From Elusimicrobiaceae bacterium (GTDB taxonomy: Bacteria; Elusimicrobiota; Elusimicrobia; Elusimicrobiales; Elusimicrobiaceae), in assembly GCA_016282685.1 (NCBI GenBank), contig JAEELM010000048.1, positions 1 to 55,128 on the forward strand: DNA of 55,128 bases. The letters are read 5' to 3'. The position numbers and the translations under genes were made by a program. The notes under the pieces are model-generated. The model was not told the DNA's origin. It saw nothing but the letters and a program-made list of their open reading frames with translations, and did not search any database. Of the stretch, positions 35,020 to 45,200 are shown piece after piece. Each line of letters starts with the position of its first letter. The first letter of the stretch is position 1.

Positions 35020-36579
35020 TTACAAGGCGTTTGTATAAAAGTTTTGTAATGCTTCAAGCTCCTTAACAATATCGGATAATGTGTTGAGCTGCAGTTGTTT
35101 ATCTGTAATAAATTGGTTTATCCGTGTCCGTGCGTGATGTATTTTTGCCAAACGGGTAGGGATATCAATATAGTTACTGAGGACCACTTCTTCGGTGCTA
35201 TGAGTTTGCGACTCTAAAGCTGCTTTATCAACAGTCAACATATTACGAGCATCTTCCAGTAACTTCCGATATTGTTGATAATCCCGATCTAACTCTGTGA
35301 GGTTACCTGCGTGCTGTTGGAACTGCTCTTTGGAAAGGGGAACCCACATTTTTCCATCTGTGTCAAATAGTCCGCAACTGCGGAGCATTTTCCCCTGCAA
35401 GATAGTTTTTGCCGATTCTGCCAAAGCAGACGCAAGATTTACCTCTCCCTCGAATCTGTCTTTTTCCGCTATATTTTCAATTTTGTACAGACTTCCTTCG
35501 TTGGAAGCAATATAGACTACGTAAGACTCATAGACATTTTTAATTTTGATAATTTTGGAAACATCTTCCGGTACGGCAACAGCTGTACCAACGGGTTGAA
35601 GATAAAATCTAAATTTTTCCTTCATGGCATTGTGGATGAGTTTGCTGTTCTGCCCTATATTTATTACAATACCGGCTTTGTTGCCGTTGGAAAGCACCAA
35701 AACATCTTTCAGTTTGGCAGAAAAGCCGATATCGTTGAGCAAAATCGTTCCTTCTGCAGTGGCTTGATAAAACTCTACTTGCGTTTTTTGAGGGAATGTA
35801 TTGGTAATGTGTTCCCATACCGGCTCAATGCTTTGACTATAGGAAATAAATTTGCCGGTTGATAAATCAGGTATTAACGTGTCTAAAAGAACATTTTCCG
35901 TGGAACCGAAAATTCCACCGTTTATTTCCTTTAAAACATTTATAGAGATTATGTCTCTGGAATAACCTGGATTAACGCTAGACAAACTGTTTTCAATGGC
36001 TTTTTTGGCAGAGGTAAAAGTTAACGGCTTCTGATAGGTAAAGGGATGGTATTGAAATTCTGTCCAATTTGTAATGGTGTAATCTGCATCAAATTTTTCT
36101 CTGAAATAAAGGTACTTCAACAAAGCTGAAAAGTAATTAGTGTAACTGATACCGGCTTGTCGGTCAAATTCAAAAAAATCGCCCATTCCGAATCTTATAG
36201 GGTTGCCCAGTAGGTTTTCCAGGGGAGGTGTGGTGCGAACCCTTAAAACAGGGTATTGAGGCGCTGTTACAGCGACAGGAGAAGAATTAAGGGCATTGCG
36301 CAACCGGTTAAGCACTGTGGGACGTATGGTTTGTACCTCGGGAGATGCCAATACGACAGAGGGCATCATGAAGTCCGTAATGACTTGGCTGGGTACGACA
36401 AAATATTTGCTCATAATTTCTTCATTAAGGCGCCCCCCCTTTCCAAGAATATTACTTATCTCCGTTCCGCCAAATTTAGTAAATGCACGGAGTAGTGCAT
36501 TCTCTGCAGGCGCTTGCGCCAATACAGCTGAAGCACAACTTACAAGAGTTACAAGCACTCCGCATTTTTTAAAATTCAT
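35020..36579 (-). CDS. secreted fusion: 'PDL-SIEPVW' domain plus helical module
   Basis: A 519-residue exported protein that joins both unknown families of this region. Signal peptide ends at LAQ. Residues 25-370 are the 'PDL-SIEPVW' family domain: VVPSQVITDFMMPSVVLA (61-78), TLIPDLSTGKFISYSQSIEPVW (234-255), VLSNGNKAGIVINIG and FRFYLQPVG...VPEDVSKIIKI, VYESYVVYIAS. Residues about 405-519 are a single helical module: MWVPLSKEQF, LDRDYQQYRKLLEDA and a final LEALQNFYTNAL, as in 33484. Its ATG overlaps the preceding gene's stop (ATGA) and has an AAGGAG site. Last gene of a four-gene unit. Confidence 0.78.
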   Translation of the reverse strand: MNFKKCGVLVTLVSCASAVLAQAPAENALLRAFTKFGGTEISNILGKGGRLNEEIMSKYFVVPSQVITDFMMPSVVLASPEVQTIRPTVLNRLRNALNSSPVAVTAPQYPVLRVRTTPPLENLLGNPIRFGMGDFFEFDRQAGISYTNYFSALLKYLYFREKFDADYTITNWTEFQYHPFTYQKPLTFTSAKKAIENSLSSVNPGYSRDIISINVLKEINGGIFGSTENVLLDTLIPDLSTGKFISYSQSIEPVWEHITNTFPQKTQVEFYQATAEGTILLNDIGFSAKLKDVLVLSNGNKAGIVINIGQNSKLIHNAMKEKFRFYLQPVGTAVAVPEDVSKIIKIKNVYESYVVYIASNEGSLYKIENIAEKDRFEGEVNLASALAESAKTILQGKMLRSCGLFDTDGKMWVPLSKEQFQQHAGNLTELDRDYQQYRKLLEDARNMLTVDKAALESQTHSTEEVVLSNYIDIPTRLAKIHHARTRINQFITDKQLQLNTLSDIVKELEALQNFYTNAL

Positions 36580-37721
36580 TTATTTTCTCCTTTTGGCAAA
36601 TTTTCAAAATTTTCTAATTTAAATAAAGGGCCTCTTTCATAGGGAGCCACATATAATACATATGAAAGATAAACACTATTAATCTTGATAATTTTGGAAA
36701 CATCTTCGGGTACGGGAATAGGTTCTCCAACGGGTTGGAGGTAAAATTTGTACTGTCCGGCTATAGCATCTTTCAAGAGGTAGGCTTGTTTATTATGCGG
36801 GGCCAAATTAATGATTACACCTGCCTTGTTACCATTAGAAAGGACTAGTGCTTTTTTTCGCTGGAAGGTCCCTACATTCGGAATTGAAATCCAACCCGGC
36901 TTACGTGGTGAATAAAATTCAACTTTTGTCTTTTTGGGAAAATTTTTCAAAATATAATCCCATACCGGCTCAATGCTTTGATTATAAGAAATAAATTTTC
37001 CGGTTTCTAAATCAGGAATTAAGGTATCAATAAATAAATTTTCTCTTTCCGTCCATCTGCTCCGATAACCCCTCTCTACCACGTTAATTGCAGACACATC
37101 CCGTGGACCGTCCATACTGAAAGAAAAATAAGTAGTCCAAATTGTATTTTTAGCATTTTCTTTATCAGGGATGATGGGCTCACTATAGGTAAAGGGATAA
37201 TGTTGTAATTTGTTCCAATCGTTAATTGCATAATGCGTATCAAAATGCCCTTGCGGATAAAGAACCTTTATTAAAGATGAAAAATAAGAAACATAGCCCA
37301 TTCCGGCATTCTCTTCAAACCGTTCAAAATCTCCTTTTCCTAATTCTTTAGAATATCCGTTTAAGGCCTGTAGAGATGGCGTAGTGTAATTAGCTTGTAT
37401 CGGGAATTGTGTAGCCGGCGAATGGAGTGCAAGAAGTTGTTGTATGCGATTAACTACCGCATAGCGCGAAACACGCTCTTGCAATTTTACAGGAAGTACA
37501 TCTACAGAAGGCATCATGAAAGCAGTAAGCGCCGGACTGGATTCCAAAAAATATGGGGACAATGTCGATGACGTGAGGTCAGTACCGCTTTTCAGCAACG
37601 TGCGGACTTCGCCACCCCCAAATTTTTCAAGAGCTCGCGCAAACTCTCGGGTTATAGCCCCTTGTGCAAACGCACTTGAAAAACAGCATAGTAAGAGTGA
37701 TATCCCAATTGTTTTTTTCAT
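36576..37721 (-). CDS. secreted protein, 'PDL-SIEPVW' family
   Basis: A 381-residue exported protein of unknown function. Signal peptide: KKTIGISLLLCCFSSAFA, cleavage before QGA. Family positions: KFGGGEVRTLLKSG (33-46), PALTAFMMPSVDV, an Asp/Tyr-rich middle with YVSYFSSLIKVLYP, TLIPDLETGKFISYNQSIEPVW (about 229-250), FPKKTKVEFYSP, VLSNGNKAGVIINLA, YKFYLQPVGEPIPVPEDVSKIIKI and YVLYVAPYERGPLFKLEN. It is closest to the first domain of 35020. GGAGAAAG site; 13 nt after 37735. Confidence 0.78.
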   Translation of the reverse strand: MKKTIGISLLLCCFSSAFAQGAITREFARALEKFGGGEVRTLLKSGTDLTSSTLSPYFLESSPALTAFMMPSVDVLPVKLQERVSRYAVVNRIQQLLALHSPATQFPIQANYTTPSLQALNGYSKELGKGDFERFEENAGMGYVSYFSSLIKVLYPQGHFDTHYAINDWNKLQHYPFTYSEPIIPDKENAKNTIWTTYFSFSMDGPRDVSAINVVERGYRSRWTERENLFIDTLIPDLETGKFISYNQSIEPVWDYILKNFPKKTKVEFYSPRKPGWISIPNVGTFQRKKALVLSNGNKAGVIINLAPHNKQAYLLKDAIAGQYKFYLQPVGEPIPVPEDVSKIIKINSVYLSYVLYVAPYERGPLFKLENFENLPKGENK

Positions 37722-37734
37722 TTCACTTTCTCCA

Positions 37735-38871
37735 TTATTGTGGAGTTACTTCTGAAGAAGGATTTTCTACATCTTCAATCTTATACAATTGGCCTCTTTC
37801 GCGGGGAGCCACGTATAATACATAATGTGGATAAACACTTCTTACCCCTAATTTTTTGGCAACCCCATTTGTTAATGCGATTGGTTCCCCTAGGGGTTGG
37901 AGATAGAATTTGTAATTGTATTTTAAGGCTGATTCTAACGCTCTTGTTCTAACACCAGAATCCTTTGAATCTTTCACTATGTCTACCAATACGCCTGTTC
38001 CATTTCCAGTGGAGACAACAATTGTATGAGACAGGTAGAAATCTCCCAGTTGATCAACAGAAACCTTATCAACCCCTAGATTTGGATTATAAAACACCAC
38101 TTCGCTTTTCTCGGGAAACGTTTCCAAAATACGATCCCACACAGGTTCCATACTTTTTTTGTAGGAAATTAATTTTCCTGTTTTTACATCTAAAATAAGG
38201 GCATCTTCCGTAGCTGTGCTAGGTTCTCCTCTCCCCAAGACAATAACGGGAACGCTTTTACGTGCGAATTGAAAAGCATACTGAATACTACTTTCCAACA
38301 AATTAATACCTGCCAATGCGGAAGCGCGTTGAACATGTTGAAGTGAATTCCAGTTACTAGATGTTGTGTAATAATAAGAGTTCGTTGGGTAAATGGTAGC
38401 TATTAAATCACGGAAATACTCAAACAACCGGATCTCATTTTTATTGGGAAGCATCTCAAATGCGGAGAGTTCTTTCTCAACATATCCATCCATTTTTTGA
38501 AAAGGAGGAACAATAGTCGTCCGCGGAGATATTTGAAATTTAGGTGCGGCTACAACCGGGAGGGTATTTTTAGAAGACATAAATCGCTCGCGCAAATTAG
38601 CCGAAATTCTGTGGCGTAATGCCACTTGTGTTGTGCCCGGTAATGTAGTTTCTATTGTAGGGGGCATCATGGCAGCTGTCAACGCAGGACTGGCTACCAC
38701 AAAACAATCTCTTAGTAACTTACTGTCAAAGGGCTCTCCTTTTTCCAATAAACTAGTAAATTCCGGGTTGTATTGTTTTAGTGCTTTTACAAAGGACCTC
38801 GTTATGGGAACTTGCGCAAAAGCGGTTGAAAAACCACACATTAAAGCAAACATTACTATTATTCTTTTCAT
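37735..38871 (-). CDS. secreted protein, 'PDL-SIEPVW' family (divergent)
   Basis: A 378-residue exported protein of unknown function. Signal peptide: KRIIVMFALMCGFSTAFA. It keeps PALTAAMMPPTI, GKLISYKKSMEPVWDRILETFPEKSEVVFYNP, VVSTGNGTGVLVDI, YKFYLQPLGEPIAL and YVLYVAPRERGQLYKIED, but changes PDL to LDVKTGKL and SIEPVW to SMEPVW. The middle region is unlike the other copies. AGGAAA site; 9 nt after the stop of 38881, same operon. Its last residues (SSEVTPQ) match the end of 38881, which points to duplication of the whole gene. Confidence 0.77.
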   Translation of the reverse strand: MKRIIVMFALMCGFSTAFAQVPITRSFVKALKQYNPEFTSLLEKGEPFDSKLLRDCFVVASPALTAAMMPPTIETTLPGTTQVALRHRISANLRERFMSSKNTLPVVAAPKFQISPRTTIVPPFQKMDGYVEKELSAFEMLPNKNEIRLFEYFRDLIATIYPTNSYYYTTSSNWNSLQHVQRASALAGINLLESSIQYAFQFARKSVPVIVLGRGEPSTATEDALILDVKTGKLISYKKSMEPVWDRILETFPEKSEVVFYNPNLGVDKVSVDQLGDFYLSHTIVVSTGNGTGVLVDIVKDSKDSGVRTRALESALKYNYKFYLQPLGEPIALTNGVAKKLGVRSVYPHYVLYVAPRERGQLYKIEDVENPSSEVTPQ

Positions 38872-38880
38872 TTTATTTTC

Positions 38881-40068
38881 CTATTGTTGTGGAGTTACCT
38901 GTGAAGATAAATCCTTGATATTTTCAATCTTAAACAAACGGCCGCCCTGATTAGGAGCCACATACAACACATAAGACGGATAGATACTATGAACATTGAT
39001 AATCTTGCTCACCTTTTCGTCCAGCTGAATAGCTTTTCCATACGGTTGAAGATAAAACTTATATCCATAGTCCAAGGCATCTTTTATTACCTCACTCACA
39101 TTTATTGAAACCTGGGTTTTATCTAATAACACACCCGTTCCGTTTCCGTTGGAAAAAACAAGCGTATCTTTCAAATTAAATATTTTCCCATTAAAGGTAA
39201 TTGAACCGGATGCACGAGAGTTGCGGAATGCAATTTCTGTCTTTTTGGGGAATGTTGTTAAAATATGCTTCCATACCGGGGCAATACTTTGGTTGTAGGA
39301 AATGAACTTTCCGGTTGTTAAATCAGGAATTAACATATCTTCAAATTTATTTTCCTCAAAACCCCACAAACTATCCTGCTTAGGAACTTTATAAAAAACA
39401 TTGATAGAAGGGACTGCTCTGGGGCTAAAACGAGACGTAGCATGTTCGACTGACTGAACAGCCATCACGCTTCCTTCATTTCCTTCATAGTAGTTAACAA
39501 AAGGACGTCTTTGGAGAAAATCCCAAGTGTTATTGCCAATGCCACCTCTTCCATGAAAATAGGCTTGAGAATAGAGCGTTTTTAATAAAGGCGTAAAATA
39601 CCTCTCATACGTTATGTTGTTTTTCTGTTGAAATTCTTCCATATCACCCTCGCCTTCTGCTTTGGAATATTTGATTAAGGCGTCTAATGAAGGGGCGGGA
39701 CGAACCTGTTGCACTTTAAATTCAGGCGCCAGCATAGGTTGCGAAACTCCCTTAGTACGGAACAAAGAAATTTGCTGCTGTAAGCGGCGCAACACGGATG
39801 TGCGCATGGAGGACATTTCTTGCGGCATCGGGGCCAATACCACAGAAGGCATCATAAAATCCGTGATAGCTTGACTAGGTACCAGAAAATAATTTCCCAA
39901 TACAGAAGGAGTAATTACGCCACCTTTTTCCAGCAACGTTTGTACTTCCTTGCCACCAAAATCTGCCAGTGCTTGCTCAAATGTTTTTGATACAGCCGCG
40001 CCTTGTGCAAACGACGTGGAAAAACAACTTAAAAGTGCCAAAACTCCTATTACTTTTTTCATTTTCAT
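38881..40068 (-). CDS. secreted protein, 'PDL-SIEPVW' family
   Basis: A 395-residue exported protein of unknown function and first gene of the four-gene unit. Signal peptide: KKVIGVLALLSCFSTSFA. Family positions: DFGGKEVQTLLEKGG, FLVPSQAITDFMMPSVVLAP (56-75), FEDMLIPDLTTGKFISYNQSIAPVWKHIL (about 247-275), FPKKTEIAF, VFSNGNGTGVLLD, YKFYLQPYGKAIQL with KVSKIINVHSIYPSYVLYVAP, and the end IENIKDLSSQVTPQQ. The N-terminal 75 residues are nearest to those of 35020. An AGGAG site lies before the ATG; an alternative ATG two codons later is also possible. The shared element lies 56-75 nt upstream. Confidence 0.78.
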   Translation of the reverse strand: MKMKKVIGVLALLSCFSTSFAQGAAVSKTFEQALADFGGKEVQTLLEKGGVITPSVLGNYFLVPSQAITDFMMPSVVLAPMPQEMSSMRTSVLRRLQQQISLFRTKGVSQPMLAPEFKVQQVRPAPSLDALIKYSKAEGEGDMEEFQQKNNITYERYFTPLLKTLYSQAYFHGRGGIGNNTWDFLQRRPFVNYYEGNEGSVMAVQSVEHATSRFSPRAVPSINVFYKVPKQDSLWGFEENKFEDMLIPDLTTGKFISYNQSIAPVWKHILTTFPKKTEIAFRNSRASGSITFNGKIFNLKDTLVFSNGNGTGVLLDKTQVSINVSEVIKDALDYGYKFYLQPYGKAIQLDEKVSKIINVHSIYPSYVLYVAPNQGGRLFKIENIKDLSSQVTPQQ

Positions 40069-40123
40069 TACTTTCTCCTATACTTTCTTTCCATTAGTCT
40101 AAAAAAAAATGGGGAGGAAAAGA

Positions 40124-40143
40124 CAGGGTCCTTAGACCTAATT
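40124..40143 (-). repeat. shared element copy c
   Basis: On the - strand AATTAGGTCTAAGGACCCTG. It lies between the pbpC terminator and the start of 38881. Its AAGGACCC can also pair with GGGTCCTT of the terminator's 3' arm (40154-40161). Confidence 0.65.
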
Positions 40144-40152
40144 AAAATAGAA

Positions 40153-40180
40153 AAAGGACCCATAAAAATATGGGCCCTTT
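40153..40180 (-). terminator. terminator after pbpC
   Basis: On the - strand AAAGGGCCCATA pairs with TATGGGTCCTTT (one mismatch) around TTTT, followed by TTC. It ends the alpha-2-macroglobulin / pbpC unit. Confidence 0.8.
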
Positions 40181-40200
40181 GGAATATTCTAATGAAATGT

Positions 40201-42297
40201 TTAGGGCAATACTTCAAAGTGAGTGCTGGCTTTTTCCAATCCGCAAGAGACTGACAAATCGTATTTACCGGCTACAAGCGGCCACCAAACCTGGCAGGTG
40301 TTTTGCGGGAGTTTTTTCCCATTTAATTGCCAAATACACTTTTCCTTTGTACAAGTGGAGGAAAATTTAAGGGCCTGTGACTCACGCACAACCGCCGGGT
40401 CTATCTTATATACATCTCCCCGAGAGGGTGATGTGATGCTTAATACTTGCGGAGCCGATTGATGATGACCATTACAAACGGAAGGAAGATGGCGGGAATC
40501 AAAAGTTTCTTCATAATGCTCTTTACAAGAAGGGCCCGCCAGCAGACCGCTTTTTGCGCATACCTGACGGTGCACTATTCCCGATGGAACGGAGAACGGT
40601 TGTGCGGGGTAATGAGATTGCATAAAAAGAGCAATTTCATGCAGAATGGGTCCCGCACCGGTTACTCCGGAAACTTTTTGCATAGAGGTAGCGTCAAAAT
40701 TACCAACCCAAACACCGATTGTCCAACGGGAAGTATAACCAATGGCCCAATTGTCTTTATAATCTTTGGATGTGCCGGTTTTTGCCGCAAATTCAAAAGG
40801 CATGGAAAGCGGAGAATTGAGCCCAAAAGCGGCTGAACGAGCCTGATTATCTTTTAAAATATCAGTTACCAAATAAGCGGTTTGTTCGCTAAGTAAACGC
40901 GTGTTAATGCCCGGAAGATAAACAGATGGATCTTGTGCAATGCGCAACGGTTGCCAAAGGCCTCCGCGCGCCAAAGATGCATAAAGATTTGTCAGGTCCA
41001 ACAAACGGACCTCCCCATTGCCCAAACTAATGCCCAGACCGTAAAAATCAGCTGTTTTGGTCAAAGAAGAAAGGCCTCCTTTGCGTAGCCATACCAGCAG
41101 GTTGGAGGTGCCTATTTTTTCAGCCGCTTTAACCACCGGTATATTGTAGGAGTTACCCAAAGCCGCACGCACCGAAACCAACCCGTGGAAATTTTCATCA
41201 TAATTGCGCGGCCGAAACCCTCCTTCAAAAAACGTATCTTCATCTTCCAGCAAACTGGCCGGGGTGAGTAAATTTTCTTCAAAAGCAAGTGCATATACGA
41301 AAGGTTTTAAGGCAGAACCCGGTTGCCGCAGGGCACGTGCTCCATCTACTTGGCCATGTATCTTTTTATTGTAAAAATCGGCGGAACCGACATATGCCAA
41401 AATGCCGTTGGTTAAATTATCAATAACTACTACGGCCCCGTTGGTTACATTTTGCTCCGTAAGGCGGGAGATTTGATTCTTTACCGTAGATTGCACAAAT
41501 GATTGGAGCGATTTATCCAGGGTAGTATAAATAAATGGTGTTTGGGCGGGTAATAAAGATTGAATAAATGTTAAAAAATGAGGGGCCTCAAATGGACGAG
41601 GGGCTGCCTCCAGGGTAATTTTCTCGGTCACGGCTAAATTGTAAAGTTCATCATCAATCATTCCTTCTTCTTTCATTCTTTCCAACACATAATTACGCCG
41701 TTGCAAAGCCCGGGAAAAATGTTTTTTGGGATTATAATAAGTAGGCGATTTGATCAACCCCACCAAAAAAGCGGCCTGCGAAAGAGAAATGTCTGCCGCT
41801 GACCGATTAAAATAAAAACGGCTGGCAGCCTCCACCCCCTGGGTTAAATTCCCCAGTTCCACTACATTAAAATACTGTTCTAAGATTTCTTCTTTGGTTT
41901 GTGTCCGTTCCGCAGAAACGGCAGAGGCCGCTTCTGTAATTTTACCCCACAAATTTTTAGAGTGAGGTTCTAACGTACGGACTAATTGTTGCGTAATGGT
42001 GGATGCCCCGGAGACCACTTCCCCCTCTTTTGCATTTTGCCACAACGCACGTAATACGGCTGTGGTATCCACTCCGTTGTGGGCAAAGAAGCGTTGATCC
42101 TCTGCCGCTACGGCAGCCGCAATCAGCCAGGGAGACATTTCATCCAGTGCAACCGGAATGGAGTGTGTCTGTTTAGAGGACAACAAACCACGCAATACAT
42201 TCCCGTGACGGTCATAAATCTGTCGAGAAACGACACCTTTTCCATCTAATGCGTTCCAACAAACGCTCAATAAAAGGAAAAGGATTAATTTTTTCAT
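40201..42297 (-). CDS. pbpC: penicillin-binding protein 1C
   Basis: Bifunctional peptidoglycan synthase of 698 residues, exported and anchored by its N-terminal segment. The GT51 transglycosylase domain (about 45-215) has EDQRFFAHNGVD with catalytic Glu66, GASTITQQLVR and ILEQYFNVVELGN. The transpeptidase domain has the active serine in SALK (Ser328-Lys331), SYNIPVV and AAKTGTSKDYKDNWAIGY. The last 90 residues match the PBP1C C-terminal domain (LSITSPSRGDVYKIDP). It starts inside the alpha-2-macroglobulin gene (ATGA), the usual pairing of these two genes, so they are made together. Confidence 0.95.
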   Translation of the reverse strand: MKKLILFLLLSVCWNALDGKGVVSRQIYDRHGNVLRGLLSSKQTHSIPVALDEMSPWLIAAAVAAEDQRFFAHNGVDTTAVLRALWQNAKEGEVVSGASTITQQLVRTLEPHSKNLWGKITEAASAVSAERTQTKEEILEQYFNVVELGNLTQGVEAASRFYFNRSAADISLSQAAFLVGLIKSPTYYNPKKHFSRALQRRNYVLERMKEEGMIDDELYNLAVTEKITLEAAPRPFEAPHFLTFIQSLLPAQTPFIYTTLDKSLQSFVQSTVKNQISRLTEQNVTNGAVVVIDNLTNGILAYVGSADFYNKKIHGQVDGARALRQPGSALKPFVYALAFEENLLTPASLLEDEDTFFEGGFRPRNYDENFHGLVSVRAALGNSYNIPVVKAAEKIGTSNLLVWLRKGGLSSLTKTADFYGLGISLGNGEVRLLDLTNLYASLARGGLWQPLRIAQDPSVYLPGINTRLLSEQTAYLVTDILKDNQARSAAFGLNSPLSMPFEFAAKTGTSKDYKDNWAIGYTSRWTIGVWVGNFDATSMQKVSGVTGAGPILHEIALFMQSHYPAQPFSVPSGIVHRQVCAKSGLLAGPSCKEHYEETFDSRHLPSVCNGHHQSAPQVLSITSPSRGDVYKIDPAVVRESQALKFSSTCTKEKCIWQLNGKKLPQNTCQVWWPLVAGKYDLSVSCGLEKASTHFEVLP

Positions 42298-45200
42298 TCA
42301 ATCACCACATTGGTGGTAGCATTACGGCCAAATACTTCCGGCTCGTACATTTGGCTTACCCATGCGGCAGGATAGGCAAATGTTCCGCGCACCCGTGCGG
42401 AAACTACGTAAGAGAAAGTATGCGTACCCGATGGTAAATAATCGGCAAATGCTACAATGCGGTCATCATATTGTTCACTACGGGTAAAGGCAGAAGGTTC
42501 CTTTTCTTCTATTCCTTCCGTCGATTCGGTAGCCAAAGAACTATTGACCAGTTCAAACCCTGCCGGGATAAAATCTTCCGCCGCTACAAAATTGCGCACG
42601 GCTGAAGATGTAATTGTTAAAGTAATTTTATAACGTTCACCCGCCAACATCTTTTCTACCGGTTTATCATCTAATCCCGTTATTTTGCGCGTGATTCTAA
42701 AACCACTGTTTACCGGCCGTTGGTAGGAACTTGGCATATAAGTTTGCCCCACCGAATAATAGAGAGTACCCGTTCCTTGTTTAGTGAATTTTAAACGGGC
42801 TTGCCCATCGGTTCCATACACATTGGAAAAATCAATTTTCTTATTAACTGCCTGTGTTGTACGACCCTTAAAATCATGCGTAAGCAGCGAGGTATCTTGC
42901 TGGGTAACGTCGGCCGTAAAATCAGGTGTTTGAGCTTCATATTTTTGATAATAGGACAAAAGCGATCGCACAACCTGGGCATTAACGCTGGTATTTTTCC
43001 AGTACCCTTTTGCATTGATTTGCCCTACCAACCAAGTTACCATTTGATAAGCACTATCCAACGGTTGCCCACTTTGGATAAAAGCATCCAACACCAAGGC
43101 TGTGGCAGATACATTATCTAGGTGAAGATACGTCATTTGGGGACCATTATCCACATAAACCGAAGAAGGATTATAAACAAAGCGGTTACGCAATTGTTGG
43201 GCTAATGCTTCTTGTTGTTCTTGCGGACGTTTGATTTGTGCGGCTGTTTTTAGCAAATAGGCTTGTGCCGCTACCGACAATGTAGTACGCTTGGCGTAGA
43301 GCGTATTAAATGTTCCCTCTATATTTTTCCCATATAATGAAAGAACATAGGCCAAATAAGCTTGCGCCGTCTCTGTTTCATAGGAAGTGTAAGTATAGGC
43401 ACGTTGCGTTCTTTTATCAAAAGCCACTGCCAAATATTCAACAGCTTTTTTAAGTGCTTCACTCGGCACAGAATATCCTTGTGCTTTGGCCAATGTACTT
43501 ACTTCTAACACATAGGCCGTTACATAAGGATCCGGCCTCCCCCCCTTCCAATACGAAAATCCACCCGTAGGATATTGGTAGAGCGGCAGATTATCCAATA
43601 TTTTTTGAACAAGGGAACGGTTAGAGGAACGTGTGGACAGATGGAAAGCCTCCAACACGGGCGCACCGGTAATTACGGGAACAATCTTGGAAAATTGTTG
43701 TTCCAAACAATCGTATGGATACGTCATCAAATAATCCAGGGCACCGCTTAGTTGTAATAATGCCGTAGAAGAAAGAGATAGATTTACGGTATTATGTGCG
43801 TCAGACGCAAGGGACGTAGGTTGATTTAGTAATTCTTCTTGGGTGCTTTGAGTGGCCCCGTAAGAAGCCAACGTTTGCGGCTTTTCTACGGAAGAAACGG
43901 TTATTTTCTGTTGAACTCCGTCAGAATTTTTATCACCGTTTACGCTAAAAGCAATGGTTCCTTCTCCTTCCTTAGTAGCTGTACAATCCCAGGTAAATTC
44001 TTTGGAGTTACCAAGGGGAAGTGTAATTTCTTGCACAGGTTTCCCATTTAATTCAACAGCCCCGTCTGTTTTTGCCTGTAATGTAAGTACGCCTTTTTTA
44101 TCTTCATAGTTATACACAACAGCCCCACACTTAAAATGGTCTCCTTTTCGCGCAAAACGAGGTAAATTAGCCGTAACCATAAGCGGTTTAGACACGCGAA
44201 TAGAGGTTTCTGCTTTGCCAAACTGCTGTTCTTTGACAGAAACGGCCATAATGCGGAATTGGGTTAAATTATCGGGTAATGTGAAAGACAAATGCGCTTT
44301 TCCTTGTGCATCAGTTTTGGCATGCGCATTGAAGTAAGGTGTAAATTTGAAATTGGAACGCAAATCGGTTCCGCCCAAAGTATCTGCTCCGCTTCCGCCA
44401 CCGCCGCGATTTTCCCCTTTTTCGCCAAAACTGCGTTGCCCAATCAGATAAGAACGGTTATCCATGGTGAACACACTTAACGGGCGAGCACCATAAAAAT
44501 AGCGGAATAAATCAGGAGTTTTATAATGAGTTAAATCCAAGATCCCCCCATCCACAGCCATAACCGTTACTTCGGCAGGAGTGGCTTTTCCTTGCACTTT
44601 TGTTGTTATATCCAGCGTAACGGTATCACCGGGAGAGTAGTGGGGCTTATCGGTCTTAACTGAAGTCTCTATTTGATTTCCGGAAGGAATTACATCCAAA
44701 TTAACATAACCGATTTTAACTTGTGGTTTCCCCAAATCTAATTTTTCCGTAACCGGTTTATCGGTACGGCCTTGTGCCAACAACACACTTACATAAACGT
44801 TGGGCAAATAGTTTTCTTTTATTTTTATCGGTACATAAGAAGCACCGCCCTTGATTTCAGTAGTCCAAGCATCTAAAATACCTTCCCGTTCTACCGTTAC
44901 TAAAGCCGTTGCTTTTTCATAGGGAGATTCTACCCGCACCCGTGCGGTTTGCCCCACCTTATATTCATTTTTGTTTTGTTTTAAGGTTAGCAAATCATCA
45001 TCCCGTTGGCGCCAATAAGCTCCCTCTTTCCCATATACATATACACTTTCGCCACCCACTACTTTGTGGCCAAATTCGTCAGAAGCAGTCAATTTAACAT
45101 AATAACTTCCTCCATCTGGCGGAACGAAAGAGAATGTTTTCCCTTTTTTACCTACTTCCAGCACTTGCGTAGGGAGAGGAATTGTTTGTTTCTCACTTAC

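Noticed and set aside
32034-40200. A CRISPR array or phage tail module in the secreted-protein region
   Set aside because: The repeats are within protein families, not short direct DNA repeats with spacers, and no cas, capsid, tail or integrase genes are present. Signal peptides also argue against phage structural genes.
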